The position numbers and the translations under genes were made by a program. From assembly GCA_030247855.1 (NCBI GenBank), contig JAPDRN010000028.1, forward strand, positions 62,001-126,000: a DNA stretch of 64,000 nucleotides, given 5' to 3'. Origin of the DNA: Knufia peltigerae. Its lineage: Eukaryota; Ascomycota; Eurotiomycetes; Chaetothyriales; Trichomeriaceae. The first letter of the stretch is position 1, and each line of letters opens with the position of its first letter. The notes below the pieces were generated by a model. That model was not told where the DNA came from and did no database searches. It saw only the letters and a list, made by a program, of their open reading frames with translations. Shown here one piece after another: positions 21,970 to 33,193 of this stretch.

Positions 21970-23799
21970 ATGCTTCCTGCTTCTTGGGAGAGCCGGGCGG
22001 CGGCGAAAAGAGCCAGCGTTCTGAGCGCGATACCGTCGCAATGGCGTATTCCCAAAGAACAAATTTCTACTCCTACAGAATGTCCCAATGTTATGGAGAT
22101 CCCCCGTCACTATCTCTCGCCGGAAGAGCTTACGATAACTGAGACGCCGCCAATGGACACGCTTGTTCATATCCATGCTGGGATTTGGACTGCTGAAGAA
22201 GTGATGCGAGCCTATTGTCATCGAGCGGCCATTGCACATCAGCTTGTCAACTGCCTAACGGATGCTTTCTTCGATACCGCCATCAGTGCTGCAATGCAAC
22301 TGGACCAGTACTATCGCGAGACAGGAGCTCTAAAGGGACCTCTCCACGGGCTTCCCGTAAGTTTCATGGATCGTTTCCGCATCACTGGAAGGGAAACAGC
22401 TGCAGGCTATGTCTCATGGCTTGGACCAACTGAGACCACCGGAACCGAGTCCCTGATTGTCCGTCATTTGCGTTCTTTAGGCGCAATCCCATTCTGTAAA
22501 ACCAATACTCCTCAGAGTATGATGCTGGCGGAAACAACAAATAACATCCACGGTAGCACGCATAATCCGTACAATCGGACATTATCAAGTGGCGGGGCTG
22601 CAGGCGGTAGGTGTTCTGTGCCGAAACAACTTGTCATTCTCGGAGCTCACGTTATTAGGGGAGGGTGCTCTCCTTGCCCTCAAGGGGTCGCCCATCGGAT
22701 GGGGAACCGAATTCGCAGGTTCTACCCGTATCCCGGCGGTTCTTAATGGCCTTTACAGTCTCAAAGTTTCTTCTGGCCGATTGCCAATGTATGGCGTGGC
22801 TGCTGCTCGGACCAGCTTGCCCGCGCGAAACTCTACAATTGCCATTATCTCGTGGGATTTTGCCTTGCTTCAACTAGTCGCCAAGTTCACCCTCGGTCTC
22901 GCTAATCTCCAAAAGGACCCTTGCTATCTTGATATGCCGTGGAGACAATCCAAGGTCTACGAATTGAGCACACGACGCCCGGTCTTTGCTGTCCTCGAGT
23001 TTGACGAAAAGATACAACCCCAACCACCAATCCGCCGTGTGTTGAGGAACACAATTCATGTTCTAAGAAGCGCCGGGTACCAGGTTATCGACTGGAAACC
23101 TCCGGTGCATGCGCCAGCGGTGGAGAGCTACTTCAAAATCATTGGGGCTGATGGTGCGCAAGCCACACGAGAGCACATCAAGGCAAGCGGAGAACCTCCT
23201 GTGCCGCGATTAAAGGATTGGTATGAGAGTCGACCTACACAACCGATGCAATTGCCGGAGTATTTGGCACTTCTGGAGGGACAGGAAAAGTACCAAGCAG
23301 AATATCAGGCGTACTGGGAGTCGACCTCGAAACATACTATCAGCAAACTTCCTGTCGACGGGGTAATTTTACCCGTCTGCGCTGACGCAGCATGCTTTGA
23401 GAACACCTTGACGTATTTTGGTTCGTGCTCATTGATACCTGAGCGTGTTCTTGGATGCTAATGGTGTATAGGATACAGTGCAATCGTGAACGTTCTTGAT
23501 TTCACCGCCGTAACATTTCCTGTTGGCTATATCGATATGGAATTGGATCCAGGCCAGGATTCATTCGCTTCACTTGGCAAAGAAGATGAAGGCGTGCATC
23601 AGTCTTGTGAGTTCTATGTACCTATGCATGCACAACAACTCTGACGATAGATAATTCTACCATAGACGATGCCAAGGCGTTTCATGGTTGCCCTGTAGGT
23701 CTTCAATTGATGTGCCGAAGAACCGAGGAGGAAAAGGCCCTAAAACTCGTCGAAATGATACTTCAAGCTCAAACTCAGGCGTCCATGTTTTTTGGATGA
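21970..23799 (+). CDS. Amidase-signature family protein, probably catalytically dead
   Basis: Four exons (21970-22606, 22659-23420, 23472-23606, 23666-23799) encode 555 residues, full length for fungal acetamidase-like amidases. The N-terminus WESRAAAKRASVLSAIPSQWRIP and later blocks fit the family. The catalytic residues do not: the lysine of the usual PVSLKD motif is Met133 (GLPVSFMDRF), and the cis-serine motif GGSSGG reads GGAAGG (Ala210-Ala211). Only the nucleophile serine survives (Ser234, AGSTR). The spacing from Ala210 to Ser234 is 24, the same as between Ser217 and Ser241 of FAAH, which supports the alignment. All introns (52, 51, 59 nt) are in phase and no stop interrupts the frame, so the protein seems maintained. 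A non-hydrolytic role is inferred. Confidence 0.88.
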
Positions 23800-23874
23800 A
23801 TAAAATTCAAGCGAATTCAAATTTGAACTAGGTACGCTCGACGCCGCTATTTCGCTACAAAAGTGCTTGCAGTC

Positions 23875-25656
23875 TTACAAGGACAACCTCCCCAAGGTCC
23901 GGCCTAACCAGGATTGCTCTTGGCTTGCACCTACATTCTGATCGTCTTCAGAATGTTCAGCCCGGTGCCAGGCAGTGGTCAGGTTGCCTCGGAAATTCCA
24001 TTGCGCGTCGTATGACTCTGGCTGGGAATTATAGCACTCATCGACGGCTTTCACCACAAACACCCGCCCAGCCTCAGCCTTGGGTACAACCCATTCCCAT
24101 TTCTTCCAGGACCAGCTTCTGTGGCCCTTAGTCTCATCTTGATGGAGATCAGCCTGGCTCCAAGTCTTTCCGTCATCAGCACTTATATCGACCCTGATGA
24201 TACTTCGTCCCCCACCACTGAATGCATAACCTTTGACTCTGATTGCATCCTCCTTCATACCATACCTGCTCAACTCTGCTCGACCCTTGCGGCTGTCTCC
24301 TGAGATAACTCCGACTTCAGTAATCGCGCTTTGGACCGGGGTTTCTTGGATGGCTGGAGCAGTTGACCAATCGACGTCCTTGGCTTCTTTATTTGGGCCA
24401 AAACACTTATAATCTTTCTGCTGCCACTGAGAAGGACTTTCGTCTTCAGAAAGAGTCACCCTCTCAAGCCACTTGACACTTCTTGCAGCCGTATGACCTG
24501 GGATGAGTGCTCTCAATGGATAGCCATGATCGCGCGGCAAGGGTTTGCCGCCCATCTCGTATGCTAGCATCACGTCACCATGAGGATCCACGGCCTTCGA
24601 TATCGGTATAGAGCCACAGTATGCTTCGGCTCCAACAAGATGGACGTGCCGGACATTGTCATCAACATCTCCGTCGCGAGAGTAGCCTGCATCTTCCAGC
24701 ACGTCTCTCAGGCGGACGCCGGTCCACATTGTGTTTGATATAGCTCCAACATTCCATGGCAGACCACTGGCCGGCTTTGCATTTTCCGACATGTGTTTTC
24801 GACGGTTGCCGGTGCATTGCAGCGTGGCTGTGATGCTGAACGGTTCGAACTTTGACTTGAGGTCGGCTAGTGAATATGCCTTTGCCGTGCCGTCGGACAA
24901 CTCGACGTGTAAGACATGCGCTTTCTCGTCGATCTTCGGAACCCAGAAATGGTTGCGGACGAAAAAGACTCCGTTGGGTGTGATGAACGAACCCAGACTT
25001 TGGGACGGTGTTTCTGCATTACACGGCTGCTGTGTGTGTTGCAGCAGGCGCGGGTCCCGTTTTGGGTCTAACACAAACGGGTCTTCGACCTTGTCGGCCG
25101 GCACTTTACCATCCACCAGGTCTCTGGGGTCGACCTCGCCAATGAAGTACTGCTCGAGGATATCATAGACATCCTGCTTTTTATGCACGGAGAATATGTC
25201 CCAGTATCTGTCGATGCACCCGCCGACGGCCTGGAGGATAACGGGCCCTCCTGGATGGACTTCAATCCACTCTGTGATGTCATACACCCGCTTGCCCTTG
25301 GTAACCCATTTCCTGTCTGAGGTTTGACCGTGTCGCTCGACCTCGCTTAGACGAATGTATCGATTTGCAGGGTGAGCCTCAGCGTGTGCGTCTTTCCATT
25401 CAAACACGGCAGCGACCACTATCGAACCTGCGAGCACGGCGGCGCCGACCTTTTTCCAGATCCAGCGCGTGGGTGGCTTCTGCGGGATGCGATTGGTGGT
25501 GGTGGTTGTGGTCAGCGGCCGGAATGGGACCGGTGAGGCCGCAGCGGTACGAACGGTGGTGGCGCTATAGATTCTCCGACTGCAACTCGACGTCACTGGG
25601 GATGAGTAAGCCCTCGACAGTGGTCCACGTAGTAGTCGGTTGAATGTTTTTGACAT
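23875..25656 (-). CDS. Sulfite oxidase (cytochrome b5 - molybdopterin), mitochondrial
   Basis: Intronless, 593 residues from MSKTFNRLLRG; an in-frame Met 14 codons upstream is less likely because this start gives a basic, hydroxylated mitochondrial presequence. A hydrophobic segment near residues 70-85 may be a stop-transfer signal. The cytochrome b5 domain has the heme ligands in EVHPGG and FSVHKK. The molybdopterin domain holds the Mo-ligating Cys in TLQCTGNRRK, with GAISNTMWTGVRLRDVL and HGYPLRALIPGHTAARSVKWL. The C-terminal dimerisation domain has IRVDISADDGKTW. No FAD/NADH reductase part follows, which separates it from nitrate reductase. Known reaction: sulfite to sulfate, electrons to cytochrome c, intermembrane space. 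Divergent from a sulfite pump gene. Confidence 0.92.
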   Translation of the reverse strand: MSKTFNRLLRGPLSRAYSSPVTSSCSRRIYSATTVRTAAASPVPFRPLTTTTTTNRIPQKPPTRWIWKKVGAAVLAGSIVVAAVFEWKDAHAEAHPANRYIRLSEVERHGQTSDRKWVTKGKRVYDITEWIEVHPGGPVILQAVGGCIDRYWDIFSVHKKQDVYDILEQYFIGEVDPRDLVDGKVPADKVEDPFVLDPKRDPRLLQHTQQPCNAETPSQSLGSFITPNGVFFVRNHFWVPKIDEKAHVLHVELSDGTAKAYSLADLKSKFEPFSITATLQCTGNRRKHMSENAKPASGLPWNVGAISNTMWTGVRLRDVLEDAGYSRDGDVDDNVRHVHLVGAEAYCGSIPISKAVDPHGDVMLAYEMGGKPLPRDHGYPLRALIPGHTAARSVKWLERVTLSEDESPSQWQQKDYKCFGPNKEAKDVDWSTAPAIQETPVQSAITEVGVISGDSRKGRAELSRYGMKEDAIRVKGYAFSGGGRSIIRVDISADDGKTWSQADLHQDETKGHRSWSWKKWEWVVPKAEAGRVFVVKAVDECYNSQPESYDAQWNFRGNLTTAWHRAEHSEDDQNVGASQEQSWLGRTLGRLSL

Positions 25657-26908
25657 GATGGAAGGGAAGGGACCGAGAGAGACACAAAGAAAATGCAAAG
25701 AAGGACAATAATAATGATGACCTAACGAATGTCGGGTCTGAGATCAACCATTTCTGAAACAGTCAAACAGCCCTGTGCGTTGGCTGTCAACTCTTCCAGG
25801 CAGTCAATGGCATTTGTTTGGATACACGAAGGCAGCGTCGACACCTTTCTCCAAAAAGAAGAAGGAGCAGGCACAAGTCTCGCGGTGATGACTTTTGTAT
25901 GTATGATTTGTGGGTTTCTGCTATCGTCTCCCCAGGAAAGAACAATTGGATGTATCATTATCATTCCCACCCTCCAAACTCACTTGTAGATTACGAAAGG
26001 GGGCAGTGAACCTTTGGACACGCATTCCGTGTAACCAGAGGCGAGAGTCGAGCGGAAGCACGGGTTGCGGGGTAATTCGGCGACAGCCTTGTCGGCGTCT
26101 CGGGGACCATTTTTTTCTTCTTTCGAAATTGGCCCCTGACGAACGAGACCAAAGGATTGTTATTGGAAGATTCTGCGGAGTACGACAGTGGTTGATCGAG
26201 GACCCCGAAGCCACCACTTTTCCCACTTTCTCTTGTCTGACAGCCTTCTACATAATGTTCCAAGAGTGAGGAGTGAACATCGCGGTCACATGAACAAATC
26301 GACATCATCATTGAGTTTGCGTCTCGTACAGCCTCGTCGACACGAGGTTTGTTGTCATTGGTCGGGCAAAACCCGCTTTTCTCAGCCTCGTCCCAGGTTC
26401 CACGGCTGGACTCCGGAAGAGCGGCGGGCTGAAGATCATTTTTCATTCGACGCTTTGGTGACGCACGTCCTTCGCCTACAAAGTATTTGCTCAGCAACAT
26501 ATAAGCATGTTGGTACCAGGATGCTGGGCTGCATCTTCTTTTGGTCAGTAAGGAAAAGAAGATCAATTCGATGAAAAACGGATCACGATCTCGTCCTCTG
26601 TTACTGTACAGTATATACGTCTCTTCCTTTCTCACCTTTTCTTCGTTTTTCCTTTGAACCTACAACCACCCGCAGACTTCCCAACCGAGTCGAGTGCACT
26701 GGCCAGAACCTTTATCCGTACGGACTTTATTGGGACGCTTGGTCCACGCACCTCCGAGAAACTACAAAACATACAGTAGAACGTCACCTGGTCAAAGATC
26801 CATCCTCCAAGCAGAGCGCAGACGACACTCCATCCTCATCATCACCACCATCACCACCACCGTCCCCGTCGAGTGAGAGATACACACTCTCTCCAACACC
26901 ATTGAATC
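25657..26908. promoter_or_regulatory. Divergent promoter region of sulfite oxidase and sulfite pump, 1.25 kb
   Basis: The two genes are transcribed away from each other from this region. It has pyrimidine-rich tracts just upstream of the pump start (CATCATCACCACC-type repeats) that are typical of fungal 5' UTRs. A 214-codon open frame on the minus strand at 25991-26635 has no recognisable domain and lies in what should be regulatory DNA. Confidence 0.5.
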
Positions 26909-28258
26909 ATGGATCCGTCAGGAACCTATGCAAACTGTCAGATATCACGTTCGAGATCCTTCCACCACGAATGTCAGGATGGAGTCGTCCAGACCGGCAA
27001 GGACTCACTCGAGTCGAGCTTTTCGGCGAAAAACAGCCACGGATGGCGGAGGGTGGTGCTGAACTTCACGCCCTCGTGGTTCGCCGCGACCATGGGCACG
27101 GGGATCGCGTCCATCCTGCTCCACAACCTCCCTTACAACGGCGACTGGCTGTACTGGCTGTCGGTCGTCGTCTTTTGCCTCAACGTCGGCCTCTTTTGTG
27201 TTTTCCTGTTCATCTCGATCCTGCGCTACACCCTCTTCCCGGGCCTGTTCATGGCCATGATCCGGCACCCCGTGCAGTCCCTGTTCGTCGGGACGTTCCC
27301 CATGGGCCTCGCCACCATCGTCAACATGGTGGTGTTTGTGTGCGTGCCGGCGTGGGGCGCCTGGGCCGCCACCTTGGCCTGGACGCTGTGGTGGATCGAC
27401 GTCGTCGTCTCCGTCGCCTCGTGCATGTGGCTGCCCTTTGTCATCATGCACATCCACGAGAGCGAGCTGTCCAAGATGACGGCGGCGTGGCTCCTGCCCA
27501 TCGTGGCCACCATCGTCGCGGCCGCCTCGGGCGGGATCGTCGCCGAGGTCCTCCCCGACCCGCAACACCAGGTCTGGACCGTCGTCACCTCGTACGTCCT
27601 CTGGGGCACCGGGTTCCCCCTGGCCATGGTCGTCCTGGTCATGTACTTCCACCGCCTCACCATCCACCGCCTCCCGCCTCGCGAGGTCATCGTGTCAGTC
27701 TTCTTGCCCCTCGGCCCGCTGGGCCAGGGCAGTTTCGGGCTCATGCAGCTGGGCAAGGTGTGCGCGGACGTGTTCCCCAGGACGCAGAACTTCGGCCCGG
27801 AAGCCGGGCGGGTCATCTACAGCTTCAGCATCGTCTGTGCCTTGGTGATCTGGGGCTACGGGTGCGTGTGGCTGTTCTTCGCCCTGGCCAGCATCACCCG
27901 GAGCAAGTTTCCCTTCAACATGGGCTGGTGGGGTTTCACTTTCCCCATCGGCGTGTTCGCCGTCTCGACGTGCACCCTGGCCAAGGAGATCCCCAGCCTG
28001 TTCTTCAAGGTCCTCGGGACCATCTTTTCCGTGGCCGTGGTCTTTCTGTGGTTGGTGGTGGGGTTGGTGACCTTCAAGAGCGTCATCGCCGGGACAATCT
28101 TCTTCGCCCCCTGCGTGCAGCAGTACGAGCAAGAAATCGTCCGAGAGCAGAAGCGGAAGGACCGGACTCGGAGAAGGGCTTGGTACAAAAATTTGTACCT
28201 GAAGAAGAAACAACAGGAAGACGAAGAGAAGAAAGAAAACGTAAAGGAAGAAGTATGA
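26909..28258 (+). CDS. SSU1: Sulfite efflux pump SSU1 (tellurite-resistance/dicarboxylate transporter family)
   Basis: Intronless, 449 residues, usual length. A hydrophilic N-terminus of about 45 residues leads to the signature block LNFTPSWFAATMGTGIASILLHNLPY. About ten transmembrane helices follow, with conserved GTFPMGLATIVNM, ASGGIVAEVL, FLPLGPLGQGSFGLMQLG and MGWWGFTFPIGVFA. The C-terminus is a charged Lys/Glu tail. Known role: plasma-membrane export of sulfite. The gene is markedly GC-rich, mostly C or G at third positions, so unusually long open frames appear on the opposite strand; these are artefacts. Pairing with sulfite oxidase across one shared promoter points to joint sulfite detoxification. 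Confidence 0.93.
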   Translation: MDPSGTYANCQISRSRSFHHECQDGVVQTGKDSLESSFSAKNSHGWRRVVLNFTPSWFAATMGTGIASILLHNLPYNGDWLYWLSVVVFCLNVGLFCVFLFISILRYTLFPGLFMAMIRHPVQSLFVGTFPMGLATIVNMVVFVCVPAWGAWAATLAWTLWWIDVVVSVASCMWLPFVIMHIHESELSKMTAAWLLPIVATIVAAASGGIVAEVLPDPQHQVWTVVTSYVLWGTGFPLAMVVLVMYFHRLTIHRLPPREVIVSVFLPLGPLGQGSFGLMQLGKVCADVFPRTQNFGPEAGRVIYSFSIVCALVIWGYGCVWLFFALASITRSKFPFNMGWWGFTFPIGVFAVSTCTLAKEIPSLFFKVLGTIFSVAVVFLWLVVGLVTFKSVIAGTIFFAPCVQQYEQEIVREQKRKDRTRRRAWYKNLYLKKKQQEDEEKKENVKEEV

Positions 28259-28404
28259 TGGAATGCGTGGTTTCTATTACGAGCCTCATTCACACGAATG
28301 ATTAATCTTGCCCCAAGGAGGGAGGGAGGCGTCGGATATAGACATTATTTGATATTACAGCGAACTTGTCTTGGGAGACTTAATCTAATGCAGCGATTCA
28401 AAAT

Positions 28405-30568
28405 TCACACCATATGTTTCTCCGTTTTCTCCTTGCTTGCTCTCTTCACCCTGGCTTTACAGAGCCTAGTCGAAAGGTTTGTGAAACCTTGAGATATTTT
28501 GTCCGCAACCTTCTCCAATGTCTTTCGATTCAGCCAAAGCACAAGCACACCCACCGTGAACGGCACCACCGTGGCAATGTACGGCCAGAACAGGGGGGAT
28601 TTGAAGTAGTCTTGTTGAACCTCGGGGGCCAAGATGCCACTGTCAAACACGGCCTGTGTATGGAGATATACGTATAACGTCGTTAGCTGGAGAAAGTTTG
28701 CTCGAAAAAGAGAAAAGGGGCTTGCAATTGGTATAAATACGGCCAGAATTGCATACCGAGACAAAAGTCGCCGGGAGAAACACCATGGTCAGGATGGTAA
28801 TTGCGTTCATTGAACTACTGTCCCTGGACATTTTTCGGTTCATGTCGATGCTGATGGCACTATCTTGTTGGGTGACGGCGTTGAAGACCTGAGAGTATTG
28901 GCCATGGTTAGCCTGGTTATATAATAAAACGAGGATAATAATAAGGGGAAGGTGACTTCCAGGGCCCAATATGATATCATATCATATGTTTGTGCTTTGT
29001 ATGACTCACAAAATTCATGGTAGTATCCTTTCGAGCCTTGTAAGTCTTGAGCCAATTCATCTCACAGTGCCAGGAGTTGGAGAGGTATTCGATAAGGTCG
29101 CCGACATCCCTGTCACCCTCCGACATGTGGAGGGCGGTGGAGGTGTATTTTGCCTCGAACGCCGCCTTGACAACCTCGGTAAGTCGAATCGACATGTCGG
29201 TGTTGGCCATGCCGGAGTCGATGGTCTGAGAGACCGAGTGGAGCTGTTCGGTGATGACTTCGAGTCGCTTTCTACCCTCGTCCTTCCAAAATCGTTGTAG
29301 ATCCTTGGGATCGTCGGTGTACTTGTGCCTCACTGCGTTGTAATCATTGACTTTTCCAATCTACCCATGCGGAAATTCACCGTCAGTCACTAACAAGAAC
29401 ATGCGTCTTTCGTCTCGTGTCTCAGTCTCTTACAAACGTACCTGACCCATCAAACCATCTTTGACAATATCCACATAATGTTTCGCCTGCTCAAATGAAG
29501 TCTGCATACTTTTGGCAAGTAACAAAAAAGGATTTTGTGCCGTTCTCGCCTGCGCCGTGATGGTTGCTTTGCAAGGACCCAGGCCCTCGACGAAGCCCAT
29601 CGACTGCTTGATCGAGGTCATACAGCTGTCGATCGGGTCTCCTGCAACGACATAGAGCGTGAAGCTTGCCTGCGGGTCGTGCTGGAATGCAATGGTGAAC
29701 GGTGCCAATGGACCTTTGCTGTTGTCCCATCTGGATGTCATCCGCCAACGGGCGAACTGACACCCTACCTCTGTTGTAAAACATTAGCAACATGACATGA
29801 ATCTGGGCGCTGCTCTACTGGAATCATTCATACCTGTGTTGTTGCTACTGCCACGGACACTCTTGGTGGCAGACCAGTAGTCTGGTCTTCCAAGAATGTC
29901 TTGCAGCGTCTCCGGATTGAATCGGCGGTCGGCAGCGAGGTGATGGAAAACCGAACTGGATAGATTGGAGCGGCACTTCCAAATGGCTTGGTCATTCCTT
30001 TCAAGTCCAATCATCCTTTTTGCATTTCTCGTTATCCCAGAACAATTCGATATCGCAGACATCAGGCTAGAAAGAGTACGAGTGACTTACACCAAGAACA
30101 GAGATGGGACTGAAGCATCACAGTTCTCTTTTGTGTCCTGAAAGCACATGAAAACTAGAAAATCAGGGGGTTGTTTTGAACTTTCTTACTGTCCAGATCT
30201 CTCTGTATTTCTTGTCGGAGACTCCGGCATGCCAACCTGTTGAGTTAGAGGATGATATATAGAGTAAATATATCGATATTGCATACCTTGTTTGTGTTTC
30301 GAGACCTGCAAGATGTCAAGATTCGAGTCTGCTTGGAAGTTGGAAGGGTTGTCGAACAAGTCTCGGATGACAAGGGGTAAAACATAATCCGTTAATTGTG
30401 GTACTGGCGGCTTCTATTTACCATCATATCAGAGACTTCTCCCTCTGACTGTGGAGTTCCGGGATTACTTACCACAGTTGGATTCGATGCCACCAAGGTT
30501 ATGTCTGTCGAAGTGCTAAACGTCCTTGCGGCCATGGCTGAAGGCACTGGATCTCTGGAATCATCCAT
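28405..30568 (-). CDS. CorA-like divalent-cation transporter domain protein
   Basis: Nine exons (30568-30473, 30413-30287, 30236-30190, 30137-30091, 30027-29834, 29770-29442, 29360-29010, 28888-28757, 28653-28405) give 523 residues with phase kept at every junction. Two hydrophobic helices lie near the C-terminus: AITILTMVFLPATFVSAVF, then, after a loop, FWPYIATVVPFTVGVLVLW. The long N-terminal part is soluble and largely helical, ending in the pre-TM stalk with AISIDMNRKMSRDSSSMN. This layout is that of fungal CorA-like (MIT superfamily) proteins; the GMN motif of true CorA is absent, so transported ion and activity are uncertain. The exon 4/5 junction uses a 63-nt intron. Convergent with SSU1, 146 bp apart. 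Confidence 0.78.
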
Positions 30569-31805
30569 GACTCTGAAGGAACTGATGATTAACCAGGAGC
30601 ATTTGGTATCCTAATGCTGTGGCACAAGACTTCGGATTGAAGCAGTCCCACCTTCAAGTTGATAATGTTGAATTCATGAAGTCCGAGGTTAAAAACGTGG
30701 CGTGCAAATCAGTTGTCCATGATCGAGTGAGGCTGTCGATGATACCATGGTTGCCTGACGATTTGGGTTGCACAACCATTTCGACTTCTTCCTACTGGTG
30801 TCGCTTAGTGTGAGGCGCATTCTCGGCACACCAATGATGAAGAATGATTCAAGTCGTGCTCGCAGTCTAGACCAGTCTACTCGTCTCACGAATAAGGCTG
30901 AAAATGAAAAAGGCTGGCGTTCATCAGTTCCAGGCCCTGTTGGTAATCCTTTGGATGTAGTCATATCTAGCTCGTCCGTCCAAAGTAGACGCCAGATCAA
31001 AAAGCTGAAGTTAAACAATTCGGTATAGTTCTGACGATCCACGTGGTTTAGACCAGGACAGGAAAATATATGTCGATTCCCACCTTCCTTCATCTCATTT
31101 ATCTCGCCGAACATGAGGCGATTGATGCAACAAATCACCTATGATCTAGAAGATTCATCGAATCGAGTCTCGAAAACGGCCTTCTCCAGGTTCCACTTCC
31201 ACTGGCGAAAGACCGGGCCAAAAATCATTGGTGTTAGCACCTTGAAGTGTCTCGATGGGGCTCCCAGCTCTGGTCTCCGCCGGAGCCTGTTCTGTCAAGT
31301 CCATTTCAGTGCTGATCCGGAATAGTGCCGATATGTTCTGTTCAATCCCTCCAGTGACGAAGCAGTGGGGTCACGTTGGCTGAGGGTAATTTTATATTTC
31401 GCAAAAAGCCGGCCGCGTAGCCGTTGCAGAGACTGAATGCATAGCCATGAATGGTAGGCGGATGGTTACAGTCGATCTTGTGGCTTCATGACCGTGATGT
31501 GTTTGTGGTTTGATCCGACAATGGAGCCTTCAAACCAACGGCACAAACCGGCCATCGGCCCATTCCGCAGCCTTCTCATTCTCATACTGCCGACTCCAGC
31601 GTCAGGGATACACATGCATGATCTGCCATCCAAGCCAAAAGAGATGCTTGGAGACTTTGTGATATGAAAATTAGTTGGATAAATGCCCTCACATAGCAGA
31701 GAAGTTGCCCTGTTATACTGATCGTTGTCGACACGTCTTGTTAAGAAGGTTGTCTTCACCAAGTTCACATCCCCAAACAAACATTTGTTTCTCACTGCGA
31801 CAGGT
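30569..31805. other. Intergenic, 1.24 kb
   Basis: Upstream of both the CorA-like gene (minus) and the aminotransferase gene (plus). Short open frames only. A frame in phase with the aminotransferase extends upstream to 31725. Confidence 0.55.
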
Positions 31806-33193
31806 ATGGTCGCGTCCACAGGTCCTACGGCTATATTTCACCGGTCTTTCACCAAGAACTATGATACTGCTGTTGGCGGGAAGGGTGTCTACATCATTGG
31901 ACCCGATGGAAGAAAGACGTTAGATGGTAGTAGCGGTGCAGCGGTCTCATGCTTGGGTCATGGACATCCGGTCATAATTGAGGCGATTGTGCAGCAGGCT
32001 AGAACCATGGCGTATGCCCACAGCTCCTTTTTCACGAGTTCGCCAGCTGAGGAGCTGGCACATTTATTGTGTTCTCTTAGCAACGGCGCTTTTACCAAAC
32101 TCCTTGTTTTAAGCTCAGGTAATGCGAGCTTGAGGCTCTAAGGGCTGGTGACTATCAGCTGCTGACGAGTCATTAAACAGGGTCCGAAGCGGTCGAGTCA
32201 GCCATTAAAATTGCCCGGCAATACCACTTCGCTCGTGGCGACAAGCAGCGTGTTAATTATATCTCCCGGGAGTTCTCGTATCATGGCAATAGCATAGGAG
32301 CCTTGTCGGCTGGGCATCATCCTCAACGACGCGAAGCATTTGTCCCTTTGCTGTCATCTGCGTTCCATCATGTTTCGCCTTGCTTCTTCTCCAGAGACGG
32401 TCGGGAGGGCGAGGTTGAAGAAGCTTACGTGGAGCGCCTGGTTGCAGAATATGAAGCCATGTTTGAGAAGCTTGGGTCTGATACTGTGGCAGCCGTCATG
32501 GTAGAACCAGTGTCAGGCGCGACCTTGGGTGGCGTCCCTGCGGCGGCAGGCTATCTCAGGCGGCTGAGACAATTGTGCGACAAGCATGGCTCGCTACTCA
32601 TCTTTGACGAAGTCATGTGTGGGATGGGCAGGATCGGCACCTTGCATGCATGGCAGTCCCTTGGAGGAGTGGCTCCTGATATTGAAACCATCGGGAAAGG
32701 CTTAGGCGCAGGGTATCAACCCATTTCTGGGGTTTTGGTAAGCGGAAAGATCGAGGAAGCGTTTCGGCAGGGACAAAGCAAAACACCGTTTTTGAGTGGC
32801 CATACTTATCAAGACCATTCGATAGCATGCGCTGCAGCACTTGCGACTCAGCGCACCATTCGAGATAAAGATCTTTTGACCAACGTCCGAGTGATGGGAA
32901 ATCGCCTGGAAGAGCGGCTTAAGGCGACCGTTCCTATGCTCAAGGAAGTGAGAGGCCTTGGATTGTTCAGGGCAGTGGAGTTCAAGACGACTTCAACCTC
33001 GCCCCTTGCGGCTGACGTTGCGACGGCATGCTTGACGAACGGAGCTGCGGTGTATTTGTGCTCATCCGCCGTTGACGCGGTTCTGTTCGCACCGCCCTAT
33101 ATTATCAGTGAGCAGGAAATTGATGATCTTGTTGACATTTTTGTAGAGTCAGTGAAGCAGATTTTGGAAGCTCGAGGAAGCACGTCATCTTAG
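31806..33193 (+). CDS. Class III pyridoxal-phosphate aminotransferase
   Basis: Two exons (31806-32118, 32181-33193) give 441 residues; a Met 27 codons upstream (31725) is an alternative start. The 62-nt intron splits the Gly codon of the SSGSEAVESAIKIAR block. Class III features: GHGHP near the N-terminus, LLIFDEVMCGMGRIG (the Asp contacting the PLP ring nitrogen), then ETIGKGLGAGYQP with the PLP-binding Lys near residue 277, and LSGHTYQDHSIACAAAL. Substrate cannot be told; relatives use omega-amino acids, GABA, ornithine or DAPA. It lies 4 kb upstream of the D-amino-acid oxidase region, separated by a HET gene, so its membership of that cluster is possible but weak. Confidence 0.92.

Noticed and set aside
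22360..22410. A GTAAGT donor in the amidase-like gene at 22358
   Set aside because: The sequence aligns without a gap to the family motif around GLPVS, so it is read as coding.
25991..26635. A 214-codon minus-strand frame between sulfite oxidase and SSU1
   Set aside because: No conserved motif, unusual composition, lies where two promoters are expected.
27005..27667. Long open frames opposite and beside SSU1
   Set aside because: They result from the GC-rich codon use of SSU1, are low complexity (Gly/Asp/His/Arg) and have no domain.
28971..28990. ATGATATCATATCATATG palindromic stretch
   Set aside because: Lies inside an intron of the CorA-like gene and is AT-rich; chance is enough to explain it.
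30067..30090. A 24-nt intron in the CorA-like gene (GT to CTAG)
   Set aside because: Too short for fungal splicing; a 63-nt intron (30028-30090) with a good branch site keeps the same frame.
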